A stretch of 47,024 bases of DNA from an uncultured Oscillospiraceae bacterium (GTDB lineage: Bacteria > Bacillota > Clostridia > Oscillospirales > Oscillospiraceae): the NCBI GenBank assembly GCA_934561515.1, contig CAKTGM010000013.1, forward strand, positions 1 through 47,024. The letters are read 5' to 3'. The notes below the pieces were generated by a model, which was not told where the DNA came from, made no database searches, and saw only the letters and a list, made by a program, of their open reading frames with translations. Below, piece after piece: positions 25,215 to 33,004 of this stretch. The position numbers and the translations under genes are program-made. The first letter of the stretch is position 1. The number at the start of each line of letters is the position of its first letter.

Positions 25215-25595
25215 ATGGAAATCACTTCTGTTTGCCCCTATTGCGGAAAAGAAATGTGCGACGGCGCGATCCCTGTTTATCGCAACAATATGTACTGGCA
25301 ACCCAGAAATGAGGGCGGTACGATTTCGAACGGATATGACAGCGACGGCGAGATCCTGCTCGGCAGAGCGGGATTGATCGGCGGCTACACGGTCGCGTAC
25401 TACTGCGAAAGTTGCAAGGCGGTCATCATGCCAGTGCCGGAGATCGATACCCTTGCGGACAAGCTCGACAGAAAGCTGGATGAATGGCGCGAGAAGCGCA
25501 GTGCACAGCAGCAGGTGCGTCAGGCACAGCGCGAGGAAAAAAAGCGCGAAGAAAGAAGCAAAAAGAGACGGGAAAAAGACCCGTGGGAGGTTTGA
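25215..25595 (+). CDS. Small zinc-ribbon protein (DUF6487/PF20097-like)
   Basis: A 126-residue protein whose N-terminal half carries two Cys pairs, CPYCGKEM (residues 7-14) and YYCESCKAV about 60 residues later, a zinc-ribbon arrangement. CPYCGKEM-x-GAIPVYRNNMYWQP resembles the DUF6487 family as I remember it. The C-terminal 45 residues are a highly charged Arg/Lys/Glu/Gln helix, possibly an RNA- or ribosome-contacting tail. AAGGAG precedes the start by six bases and its stop overlaps the first possible ATG of rdgB (TGATG). The function is unknown; the context is housekeeping. Confidence 0.75.
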   Translation: MEITSVCPYCGKEMCDGAIPVYRNNMYWQPRNEGGTISNGYDSDGEILLGRAGLIGGYTVAYYCESCKAVIMPVPEIDTLADKLDRKLDEWREKRSAQQQVRQAQREEKKREERSKKRREKDPWEV

Positions 25596-25597
25596 TG

Positions 25598-26194
25598 ATG
25601 AAATTTGTTCTGGCAACGCAGAACCCTAAAAAACTGACGGAAATGAGCGCCATTCTGAGCGATCTCGGCGTGGAGGTCGTGTCTGAGGCCGACCTCGGCG
25701 TGAAGATCGAGGTGGAGGAAACGGGCGATACCTTTGCAGAGAACTCGCTTCTCAAAGCGAAGGCCGTGATGGAGGCGACGAAGCTCCCCGCCATCGCGGA
25801 TGATTCCGGCCTCTGCGTGAACGCCCTCAACGGCGGCCCCGGCGTTTACAGCGCGCGCTTCGGCGGCGAGGGGCTGGACGATATCGGCCGCTACCGGCTG
25901 CTGCTGCAAATGATGCACGGTCAGGCGGACCGCCGCGCCCACTTCCATACAACGATCACCTGCGCGTTCCCGAACGGGGACATTTTGCAGAACGACGGCG
26001 ACGTGGAGGGCACGATCGCCTTCGCCCCCATGGGCGAAAACGGCTTCGGCTACGACCCCGTGTTCTTCATGCCTGACAAGCGAAAGACCTTTGCACAGCT
26101 TACGGCAGAAGAGAAGGCGGAGATCTCGCACCGCGGCAAGGCGCTGCGGGCATTCAAGGAGACGCTCAGAGCGTACCTTGCGGAAAAACAGTAA
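25598..26194 (+). CDS. rdgB: XTP/dITP diphosphatase (Ham1/RdgB family)
   Basis: Removes deaminated purine nucleotides (dITP, XTP) by hydrolysis to the monophosphate and pyrophosphate, keeping them out of DNA and RNA. The 198-residue protein starts KFVLATQNPKKLTEM, with the N-terminal T-x-N-x-x-K signature, and has GDTFAENSLLKAKAV, ADDSGLCVNALNGGPGVYSARF (the catalytic region), ENGFGYDPVFFMPD and EISHRGKALRAF. Two adjacent ATGs exist; 25598 is preferred, with GGGAGG seven bases upstream. It lies in the smc-rsfS operon. Confidence 0.95.
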   Translation: MKFVLATQNPKKLTEMSAILSDLGVEVVSEADLGVKIEVEETGDTFAENSLLKAKAVMEATKLPAIADDSGLCVNALNGGPGVYSARFGGEGLDDIGRYRLLLQMMHGQADRRAHFHTTITCAFPNGDILQNDGDVEGTIAFAPMGENGFGYDPVFFMPDKRKTFAQLTAEEKAEISHRGKALRAFKETLRAYLAEKQ

Positions 26195-26219
26195 AAAAAG
26201 AAAAAGGATTAGGTGATTT

Positions 26220-26543
26220 ATGGAACTGAGCAGCAAACAGCGCGCCTATCTGCGCAGCCTTTCGAATGATCTCGATGTGATCGTGCACATCGGCAAGGAC
26301 GGCATCGGCGAAAATCTCGTCAAGCAGGCAAACGACGCACTCGAGGCGCGCGAGCTCATCAAGTGCCGCGTGCTCGAAAACAGTATGCTCACCGCGCGCG
26401 AGGCGTGCGACGAGCTGAGCGCGCTGACGCGCAGCGAGCAGGTGCAGGTCATCGGCACGAAGTTCGTGCTCTACCGCCCCTCGCACAAAAAGGACAAGAA
26501 GGATAAGATCGTGCTGCCCAAGGCGGCGAAGAAGACCGTTTGA
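26220..26543 (+). CDS. yhbY: YhbY-type CRM-domain RNA-binding protein
   Basis: A 107-residue single CRM domain, the family associated with pre-50S ribosome assembly. It starts with LSSKQRAYLRSLSNDLDVIVHIGKDGIGENLVKQ, whose IGKDG-like GxxG loop contacts RNA, and ends with EQVQVIGTKFVLYRPS followed by a Lys-rich tail. AGGTGATTT provides the ribosome site. It sits directly ahead of nadD-yqeK, an order seen in other Clostridia and Bacilli. Confidence 0.93.
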   Translation: MELSSKQRAYLRSLSNDLDVIVHIGKDGIGENLVKQANDALEARELIKCRVLENSMLTAREACDELSALTRSEQVQVIGTKFVLYRPSHKKDKKDKIVLPKAAKKTV

Positions 26544-26572
26544 GCGGCTGTGAGAAAACGAGGTCGAGAAGG

Positions 26573-27781
26573 ATGAAGATCGGAATTTACGGCGGCAGCT
26601 TCAACCCGCCGCATCTGGGTCACATGGCCGCGGCGGAAAGCGCGGCAAGGTATTTGCAGCTCGACAAACTCATATTGATCCCCGCGGGCATCCCGCCGCA
26701 TAAGGCGCTTTCGACCGACGAGCCGGGCAAGGCGCACCGCCTTGCGATGACGCGCCTCATGGGCGAGCAGGCCGCGCTCGACACGCGCGTTGAGGTAGAG
26801 GTCTCCTCGATGGAGATCGAGCGCGAGGGCAAGAGCTACAGCGTTGACACCGTGCGCGAGGTGCACGAGCAGTATCCCGACGCGGAGCTGTGGCTTCTGA
26901 TGGGAACGGATATGTTCCTCTCCTTCCAGAACTGGTACAGGCCGGAGGAGATCCTGCGCTATGCGGGCCTTTGCGCCTTCGGCCGTACGGAGAAGGACGG
27001 CGAGGCACTCTTCGCCCCGCAGCGCGATTTTCTCGGCGAGAAATTCCCCGGCAGCCGCATCGTGACGATGACGCTGCCGAACCTTGTGGATGTTTCGTCC
27101 ACCGAGCTGCGCGAGCGCATCCCGAAAGGGGAGACGGAGGGGCTTCTTGCCCCCGCGGTGCTCGGCTACATCATGCGTGAGCATTTGTATGGAACAAATC
27201 TCGATTTGAAACGTCTAAGCCTACAGGAGTTAAGACCCATCGCGCTCTCCTACCTCAAGGCGAAGCGGATGCCGCACGTGCTCGGTACCGAGCAGACGGC
27301 CGAGGCGCTGGCGAAAAAGTACGGCGCGGACGTTTTCAAGGCGCGCTTCGCAGCGCTTTTGCACGACGCGACCAAGCGCCTTTCGATGGAAGAGCAGCTC
27401 GCGCTCTGCGAGCACTACCACATCGCGCTCGACGAGCTCGAGCAGCACGCGCTCAAGCTGCTGCACGCCAAGACCGGCGCGGCGCTCGCGCGCGACGTGT
27501 TCGGCGCGGACGACGAGATCTACAATGCCATCCTCTGGCATACGACGGGCAAGGCCAACATGACGGTGCTGGAAAAGGTGCTCTATCTTGCCGACTACAT
27601 CGAGCCGAACCGCGACTTTGACGGCGTGGACGAGCTCCGCAAGGTCGTGTGGGAGGATTTGGACCGTGGACTTGCGATGGGCCTTGCCATGACGGTGGAG
27701 GAAATGAAGGAACGGGGGAATCCCGTCCACCACAACACATTGGAAGCGCTCAATGCGCTGAGAGGACAAAACCATGAGTGA
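26573..27781 (+). CDS. nadD: Fusion of nicotinate-nucleotide adenylyltransferase (NadD) and YqeK HD phosphohydrolase
   Basis: A 402-residue two-domain protein. Residues 1 to about 205 are NadD, which makes deamido-NAD from nicotinate mononucleotide and ATP: GGSFNPPHLGH (residues 7-17, with H14 and H17), WLLMGTDMFLSFQNW and VSSTELRERI. Residues of about 215-400 are YqeK, an HD-domain hydrolase that symmetrically cleaves Ap4A: MPHVLGTEQTAEALAKKYG, ALLHDATKRLS with the metal-binding HD pair, NAILWHTTGKANMTVLEKVLYLADYIEPNRDF. In most Firmicutes these are two neighbouring genes; here the frame is continuous through a linker with no internal ribosome site noticed. The start at 26573 has GAGG nine bases upstream. 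The stop lies inside the start of the LCP gene (8-bp overlap). Confidence 0.92.
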   Translation: MKIGIYGGSFNPPHLGHMAAAESAARYLQLDKLILIPAGIPPHKALSTDEPGKAHRLAMTRLMGEQAALDTRVEVEVSSMEIEREGKSYSVDTVREVHEQYPDAELWLLMGTDMFLSFQNWYRPEEILRYAGLCAFGRTEKDGEALFAPQRDFLGEKFPGSRIVTMTLPNLVDVSSTELRERIPKGETEGLLAPAVLGYIMREHLYGTNLDLKRLSLQELRPIALSYLKAKRMPHVLGTEQTAEALAKKYGADVFKARFAALLHDATKRLSMEEQLALCEHYHIALDELEQHALKLLHAKTGAALARDVFGADDEIYNAILWHTTGKANMTVLEKVLYLADYIEPNRDFDGVDELRKVVWEDLDRGLAMGLAMTVEEMKERGNPVHHNTLEALNALRGQNHE

Positions 27782-29339
27782 TCGCAAGGAATTTTACGAA
27801 AGAGACAGAGAGGACACCCACTGCGAGGGGCGGCGCGTGCACCGCGAGGAGGGCTTCTTCGAGCGCAACTGCGACGAGGCGTGGGAGCAGATCTGCGAGA
27901 CCTTTTCCCATCCCGGGCGGCTGCTTGGGCGCGTGCTGCTCGTTGCGCTGCTGTGCGGCGTGGTCGCGGGCGGCAGCTACCTTCTGAAGATCCGCGCGCC
28001 GCAGCTGCCGAACAAGGGCGAAACGCAGAAGGACCCCAACCAGACGCAGGTCGAAGAGATCGACTACGGCGACGGCGTGCGTCCGCGCGCGGACGGCGAG
28101 CGAAAGAGCAAGGATTTCTATACCGTGCTCGTCCTCGGGCGCGACACGGGCGGCGGCGGCAACACCGACACGATGCTGCTCGCGAGCTACGACGTGACGA
28201 ACCAGAAGGCGACCGTCATGTCCATCCCGCGCGACACGATGGTGAACGTCCCCTGGGACATCAAAAAGATCAACTCCGTCTACAACTACTACGGCGCGGG
28301 CGAGAAGGGCATCAAGGCGCTCTATAAGGAGGTTTCCCAGCTCGTCGGCTTTGAGCCGGACTATCAGGTCATCATCGAATGGGATGCGGTCGGCGCGATC
28401 GTGGATGCCATGGGCGGCGTTTACTACGATGTGCCGCGCAACATGAACTACGACGATCCCTATCAGGATCTGCACATTCACCAGACCAAGGGCTACCGCC
28501 TGCTCTCGGGCGAGGACGCCATGCAGGTGCTGCGCTACCGCCACGATAATGACAGGCACTACGGCTACCCCGACGGCGACCTTGGCCGTATCAAGACGCA
28601 GCAGACGCTCCTCAAGGAGATGGTCAAGCAGCTTTTGCAGCTCAAGAACGTGACGAAGATCGGCGAATTTGCCCGCGTGGTGAAGAATAACGTCACCTCC
28701 GACCTCACGTTTGAGGAAATGCTCTGGTTCGGCTCGCAGGCCGTCATGGGCGGGCTCAAGGTCGACGATGTGAATTTCGTCACCATGCCGAATACCGGTA
28801 AATACATCTACAGCCGCTCTATCGGTAAGCCGCTTTCCTATGTGGTGCCGAACGCGCAGGAGCTTTTGGACCTCGTGAACAATGAACTCAGCCCCTTTGT
28901 CGAGAAGTTCACGATGCGCGACCTTGACATCATGTCCGTCAATTCGGACGGCTCGGTGTCCTCGTCCACGGGCCATGTGGAAGACAGCAAGGCGGCCAAG
29001 CCGCAGAATCACCAGACCTCCTCCGGCTCGCAGACCGGCACGGGGGATGGCAGCGAGACCACCGACCCCGGCACGACGACAGATCCCGGCACGACTGACC
29101 CCGGCAGCAGCGGTACGGTCGATCCCGGCACGGTCGATCCCGGCAGCAGCGGCACGACCGACCCCGGCACGACCGACCCCGGCAATAGCGGCACGACCGA
29201 CCCCGGCACGACCGACCCCGGCAATAGCGGTACGACCACCCCCGGCGCGGGAGAGGGCGGCACGACGACCGCCCCCGGCAGCGGCGATACGACCCCGGGC
29301 AGCGACGATATGCCCGAATGGCTGCGCCCGCAGGATTAA
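27774..29339 (+). CDS. LytR-CpsA-Psr (LCP) family cell-wall glycopolymer transferase
   Basis: LCP enzymes attach teichoic acids or other polymers from a lipid carrier to peptidoglycan, outside the membrane. The 521-residue protein has a cytoplasmic charged tail (1-48), one membrane helix (about 50-70) and the LCP domain (about 115-310) with VLGRDTGGGGNTDTMLLASYD, ATVMSIPRDTMVN with its catalytic Arg, and LQVLRYRHDN-like QVLRYRHDNDRHYGYPDGDLGRI. The C-terminal 120 residues are low-complexity Thr/Pro/Gly/Ser with four tandem 13-residue repeats (29079-29234), likely an extended wall-spanning region. GAGAGG lies seven bases upstream, and the gene overlaps yqeK by eight bases. Confidence 0.92.
   Translation: MSDRKEFYERDREDTHCEGRRVHREEGFFERNCDEAWEQICETFSHPGRLLGRVLLVALLCGVVAGGSYLLKIRAPQLPNKGETQKDPNQTQVEEIDYGDGVRPRADGERKSKDFYTVLVLGRDTGGGGNTDTMLLASYDVTNQKATVMSIPRDTMVNVPWDIKKINSVYNYYGAGEKGIKALYKEVSQLVGFEPDYQVIIEWDAVGAIVDAMGGVYYDVPRNMNYDDPYQDLHIHQTKGYRLLSGEDAMQVLRYRHDNDRHYGYPDGDLGRIKTQQTLLKEMVKQLLQLKNVTKIGEFARVVKNNVTSDLTFEEMLWFGSQAVMGGLKVDDVNFVTMPNTGKYIYSRSIGKPLSYVVPNAQELLDLVNNELSPFVEKFTMRDLDIMSVNSDGSVSSSTGHVEDSKAAKPQNHQTSSGSQTGTGDGSETTDPGTTTDPGTTDPGSSGTVDPGTVDPGSSGTTDPGTTDPGNSGTTDPGTTDPGNSGTTTPGAGEGGTTTAPGSGDTTPGSDDMPEWLRPQD
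29079..29234 (+). repeat. Four tandem 39-bp repeats in the LCP gene
   Basis: Units at 29079-29117, 29118-29156, 29157-29195 and 29196-29234 each encode a version of TDPGTTDPGxSGT. The last two are almost identical in DNA; the second has Val in place of Thr at two points. Copy number may vary by slippage. Confidence 0.9.
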
Positions 29340-29393
29340 GCCGGCAATACGACAAATAAACCTGAAAATATGAAATACGAAAAGGAGACATCC

Positions 29394-29759
29394 ATGATTC
29401 CTGCAAGAGAACTCGCTGAGATCGCCGCCAAGGCGCTCGATGGCAAAAAGGGCAAAGACATCAAGCTCATCCGCATCGACAAGATCACGACGCTCGCGGA
29501 GTATTTCGTCATCTGCACCGGTACGTCCAACACGCAGATCAACGCGCTGGGCGACGAGGTGGAAAAGGAGCTGACGCTCGCGGGCGAGGAACCGCTGCAC
29601 CGCGAGGGCTATCGCGGCGGCACGTGGGTGCTGCTCGACTACGGCTGCGTGGTCGTGCACATCTTCAACGACGAGGCGCGCAAGTTCTATTCTCTCGAGC
29701 ACCTCTGGGCCGACGGCGAGGAGATCGACCTGAGCGCGATCCTGCCCCATGCCGAGTAA
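29394..29759 (+). CDS. rsfS: Ribosomal silencing factor RsfS
   Basis: RsfS binds L14 on the 50S subunit and blocks subunit joining when nutrients are short. The 121-residue protein has the family blocks TLAEYFVICTGTSNTQINALGDEVE (about residues 33-57), HREGYRGGTWVLLDYGCVVVHIF and ARKFYSLEHLWADGEEI. The start at 29394 has AAGGAG six bases upstream. It closes the smc operon; yhbY-nadD-yqeK-rsfS is a conserved order in Gram-positives. Confidence 0.95.
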   Translation: MIPARELAEIAAKALDGKKGKDIKLIRIDKITTLAEYFVICTGTSNTQINALGDEVEKELTLAGEEPLHREGYRGGTWVLLDYGCVVVHIFNDEARKFYSLEHLWADGEEIDLSAILPHAE

Positions 29760-29773
29760 GGCAAAAATAACGC

Positions 29774-29802
29774 TTGACAAGGCGGAGCAAAACGCCTAAT
29801 AT
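29774..29802 (+). promoter_or_regulatory. Promoter of the leuS T-box transcript
   Basis: A consensus TTGACA (29774-29779), a 17-bp spacer and TAATAT (29797-29802), placed right ahead of the T-box leader. Confidence 0.8.
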
Positions 29803-29807
29803 AAGCA

Positions 29808-30080
29808 TATTGTAATGATGCAAAACGCGATGACGGAGCATAAAGACGTGTGATTTCCGCCCCAAGAGAGCCGGCGGTCGGTGCGAGCCGGCGGGGAAGC
29901 ACGCGGGTATGACTCACTCCCGAGCGGTCCGCCTGAACAGGGCGGAACGGCCGTTCCCGTTACGGACGAGGCTATCTGAGCCGCTGAGGGCGCACAGGCG
30001 ACTGCGCGCCGAAGCAGGGTGGTATCGCGTAAAGTCTTATTTACGTCCCTGACCGTTTTTTAACGGTCAGGGATTTTTTT
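29808..30080 (+). promoter_or_regulatory. T-box riboswitch (leucine) upstream of leuS
   Basis: The roughly 270-nt leader between rsfS and leuS carries the hallmark T-box sequence AGGGTGGTATCGCG (30016-30029), which pairs as antiterminator with the uncharged tRNA acceptor end. An AGAGAG-type bulge (about 29863-29870) and a GGTGCGAG apical region (29879-29886) belong to stem I. On its 3' side TATGACTCAC offers CTC (29913-29915) as the leucine specifier codon, matching the downstream gene. A strong terminator at 30046-30080 is the off state. Uncharged tRNA-Leu with anticodon GAG should therefore turn leuS on. The 5' end is inferred from the promoter. Confidence 0.93.
30046..30080 (+). terminator. 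T-box-controlled terminator
   Basis: TCCCTGACCGTT and AACGGTCAGGGA form a 12-bp perfect stem followed by seven T. It is the expression platform of the leuS T-box. Confidence 0.95.
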
Positions 30081-30117
30081 CGCATCAAAAAACCATTTCA
30101 TATAAAGGAGAAGATCC

Positions 30118-32625
30118 ATGAAGTACGATTTCGCAGCCATTGAGAAAAAATGGCAGGCAAAGTGGGAGCAGGAAAAGCCCTACGCTGCCGTAACGGGCGA
30201 CAAGCGCCCCAAGTTCTACGGTCTCATCGAGTTCCCGTATCCCTCCGCCGCGGGCCTGCACGTGGGCCATCCGCGCCCCTTCACGGCGATGGACATCATC
30301 TGCCGCAAGAAGAGAATGCAGGGCTATAACGTCCTCAACCCCATGGGCTTTGACGCCTTCGGCCTGCCGACGGAGAACTTTGCCATCAAGAACCACATCC
30401 ATCCCTCCATCATCACCAAGCAGAACATTGAGAACTTCACCCGCCAGCTCAAGATGCTCGGCTACGGCTTCGACTGGGACCGCGTGGTGGACACGACCGA
30501 CCCGAGCTACTACAAGTGGACGCAGTGGATCTTCCTCCAGATGTTCAAGCATGACCTTGCCTATAAGACCACGATGCCCGTCAACTGGTGCACGAGCTGC
30601 AAGTGCGTGCTTGCCAACGAAGAGGTCGTCGAGGGCGTGTGCGAGCGCTGCGGCGCGCCCGTCATCCGCAAGGAAAAGAGCCAGTGGATGCTGCGCATCA
30701 CGAAGTATGCCGACCGCCTCATCGACGATCTCGACGAGGTCGACTACATTGAGCGCGTGAAGACCCAGCAGCGCAACTGGATCGGCCGCTCCACCGGCAC
30801 GGAGGTCACCTTCAAGACCAACACCGGCGACGATATCAGCGTTTACACCACGCGCGTCGACACGCTCTTCGGCGTGACCTACACCGTCATCTCTCCCGAG
30901 CACCCGCTGCTCAAGAAGTGGAAGAATATCATCGGCAACTGGGACGAGGTCGAGGCCTATCAAGCTGCCGCCGCCCGCAAGAGCGACTTTGAGCGCGGCG
31001 AGCTCAATAAGGAAAAGACCGGCGTGCGCCTCGAGGGCATTGAGGTCGTCAACCCTGCCACCGGCAAGGTCGTGCCGATGTTCGTCTCCGACTATGTCCT
31101 CATGGGCTACGGCACGGGCATCGTCATGGGCGTTCCCGGCCACGACCAGCGCGACTGGGACTTCGCCACGGCCTTCGGCCTTCCCATCGTGGAGGTCGTC
31201 GAGGGCGGCGACATCACGAAGGAAGCCTTCACGCTCAAGGACGACACCGGCATTATGGTCAACTCCGGCTTCCTCAACGGCATGACCGTCAAGGAAGCCA
31301 TCCCCGCGATGAAGCAGTACGCTGTCGAGCAGGGCTGGGGCCATGAAAAGGTCAACTACAAGCTGCGCGACTGGGTCTTCTCCCGCCAGCGCTACTGGGG
31401 CGAACCCATCCCCCTTGTCAACTGCCCCAAGTGCGGCTGGGTCCCCGTGCCCGAGGAGGAGCTGCCGCTCGTGCTGCCGCAGGTGGAGAGCTACGAGCCG
31501 ACCGACGACGGCGAGAGCCCCATCTCCAAGATGACCGACTGGGTCAACACCAAGTGCCCCAAGTGCGGCGGCGACGCCAAGCGCGAGACCGACACCATGC
31601 CCCAGTGGGCCGGCTCTTCCTGGTACTTCCTGCGCTATATGGACCCGCACAACGATCATGAGCTCGTCTCTCACGAGGCCGAGCAGTACTGGGGCCCTGT
31701 GGACTGGTACAACGGCGGCATGGAGCACACCACGCTCCACCTGCTCTACTCCCGCTTCTGGCACAAGTTCCTCTACGACATCGGCGTTGTCCACACGAAG
31801 GAGCCCTACGCCAAGCGCACGAGCCACGGCATGATCCTCGGCCAGAACCCGCACTACGTCGGCAACGTCTCCACGCAGGAGGAGAAGGACGCGCTCATCG
31901 CCAAGTACGGCAATCAGGCGCTGCGCCCGGCGGTCAAGATGAGTAAGTCCCTCGGCAACGTCGTCAACCCCGACGATGTGGTCAAGGCCTACGGCGCGGA
32001 CACGATGCGTCTCTATATCATGTTCATCGGCGACTTTGAGAAGGTCGCCACCTGGTCGGATGACGCCGTCAAGGGCTGCAAGCGCTTCCTCGACCGCGTG
32101 TGGAACCTCGCTGAGCAGGCGACGGAGGAGAAGGGTATTTCCGAAAAGAACGCGCCCATCGTCCACAAGACCATCAAGAAGGTCACCGACGACATCGACA
32201 CGCTCAAGATGAATACGGCCATCGCCGCGCTCATGGCCATGGTCAACGAGCTGTACGCCAACGGCCTCAGCCACGGCGACCTCGAGGCGCTGCTGCTCAT
32301 GCTCTCTCCCTTCGCGCCCCACATGGTCGAAGAGCTTTGGGAGCAGAAGGGCTTTGCCGCCGAGCACGCGGGCAAGATGGCCATGCAGTGCGACTGGCCC
32401 GTTTACGACGAGAGCAAGACCGTCGCCTCCTCCGTTGAGATGGCGGTGCAGGTGGGCGGCAAGCTCAAGGGCACGATCACCGTTCCCGTCGACAGCGATC
32501 AGGATACCGTCGTCGAGGCGGCCAAGGCGAGCGAAAAGGTCGCCAAGGCGCTCGCGGGGATGCAGATCGTCAAGGTCATCCACGTCAAGAACAAGCTCGT
32601 CAACCTGATCGTGAAGCCCTGCTGA
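30118..32625 (+). CDS. leuS: Leucyl-tRNA synthetase
   Basis: A class I synthetase charging tRNA-Leu. The 835-residue protein has the HIGH-type motif HVGH at residues 48-51 within YPSAAGLHVGHPRPF, and KMSKS at 607-611 (VKMSKSLGNVV). Two zinc-binding-like Cys clusters occur (CTSCKCVLANEEVVEGVCERCG near residue 160, and CPKCGW/CPKCGGD near 440-485), and the CP1 editing domain has YGTGIVMGVPGHDQRDWDFA. The C-terminal anticodon and tail domains are complete. AAAGGAG lies seven bases upstream. Expression is under the T-box just upstream. Confidence 0.98.
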   Translation: MKYDFAAIEKKWQAKWEQEKPYAAVTGDKRPKFYGLIEFPYPSAAGLHVGHPRPFTAMDIICRKKRMQGYNVLNPMGFDAFGLPTENFAIKNHIHPSIITKQNIENFTRQLKMLGYGFDWDRVVDTTDPSYYKWTQWIFLQMFKHDLAYKTTMPVNWCTSCKCVLANEEVVEGVCERCGAPVIRKEKSQWMLRITKYADRLIDDLDEVDYIERVKTQQRNWIGRSTGTEVTFKTNTGDDISVYTTRVDTLFGVTYTVISPEHPLLKKWKNIIGNWDEVEAYQAAAARKSDFERGELNKEKTGVRLEGIEVVNPATGKVVPMFVSDYVLMGYGTGIVMGVPGHDQRDWDFATAFGLPIVEVVEGGDITKEAFTLKDDTGIMVNSGFLNGMTVKEAIPAMKQYAVEQGWGHEKVNYKLRDWVFSRQRYWGEPIPLVNCPKCGWVPVPEEELPLVLPQVESYEPTDDGESPISKMTDWVNTKCPKCGGDAKRETDTMPQWAGSSWYFLRYMDPHNDHELVSHEAEQYWGPVDWYNGGMEHTTLHLLYSRFWHKFLYDIGVVHTKEPYAKRTSHGMILGQNPHYVGNVSTQEEKDALIAKYGNQALRPAVKMSKSLGNVVNPDDVVKAYGADTMRLYIMFIGDFEKVATWSDDAVKGCKRFLDRVWNLAEQATEEKGISEKNAPIVHKTIKKVTDDIDTLKMNTAIAALMAMVNELYANGLSHGDLEALLLMLSPFAPHMVEELWEQKGFAAEHAGKMAMQCDWPVYDESKTVASSVEMAVQVGGKLKGTITVPVDSDQDTVVEAAKASEKVAKALAGMQIVKVIHVKNKLVNLIVKPC

Positions 32626-32665
32626 GCGGAATTTCGGATTTTTTTGAAAAAATGAGAAAAGCTTA

Positions 32666-32694
32666 TTGACAAGCTGCGATTTTTCTCATATAAT
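32666..32694 (+). promoter_or_regulatory. Strong promoter of rpsU
   Basis: Full consensus: TTGACA (32666-32671), 17 bp, TATAAT (32689-32694). It leaves a leader of about 70 nt with two short hairpins (AGTCA/TGACT near 32703 and CACCC/GGGTG near 32730) ahead of the ribosome site. Confidence 0.85.
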
Positions 32695-32772
32695 ACCACT
32701 GTTAGTCATGTAAGTGACTCTTAAAGAGCACCCAGGATCAAGCCGGGTGTATCGGAGGGAGGGAAAATATAA

Positions 32773-32958
32773 ATGTCCGAGATCCATGTCAAGGAGGGCG
32801 AGTCTCTCGACAGCGCGCTCAAGCGCTTCAAGAGAAGCTGCGCCAAGGCCGGTATCGTGGCGGAGGTCCGCAAGAGAGAGTGCTATGAGAGCCCCAGTGT
32901 CAAGCGCCGCAAGAAGAGCGAGGCCGCCCGTAAGAACCGCAACAAGCGTTATTACTAA
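32773..32958 (+). CDS. rpsU: 30S ribosomal protein S21
   Basis: A 61-residue basic protein of the small subunit. It starts with SEIHVKEGESLDSALKRFKRSCAKAGIVAEVRKRE and ends in the Arg/Lys-rich SVKRRKKSEAARKNRNKRYY, the standard S21 pattern. GGAGGGAGGG upstream gives a strong ribosome site. It is monocistronic, with a consensus promoter and a bidirectional terminator. Confidence 0.97.
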   Translation: MSEIHVKEGESLDSALKRFKRSCAKAGIVAEVRKRECYESPSVKRRKKSEAARKNRNKRYY

Positions 32959-32967
32959 GATCCTATG

Positions 32968-33004
32968 AAAAAAGACCTGTCACGGCTGTGGCAGGTCTTT
33001 TTTT
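32968..33004. terminator. Bidirectional terminator between rpsU and the GH18-like gene
   Basis: AAAAAAGACCTGTC and GGCAGGTCTTTTTT form a stem with T-runs on both strands, between two convergent genes. Confidence 0.85.

Noticed and set aside
29079..29234. Direct repeats considered as a CRISPR array
   Set aside because: The units are contiguous and in frame with no spacers, and they encode a Thr/Pro/Gly tail.
27750..29780. Antisense frame of 676 codons over the LCP and rsfS genes
   Set aside because: Its sequence is repetitive AGVGRA-type, produced by the complement of the LCP repeat; no start signal.
30085..32583. Antisense frame of 832 codons over leuS
   Set aside because: It lies fully on the opposite strand of leuS and its T-box terminator; its His/Asp/Val-rich composition is typical of a mirror frame.
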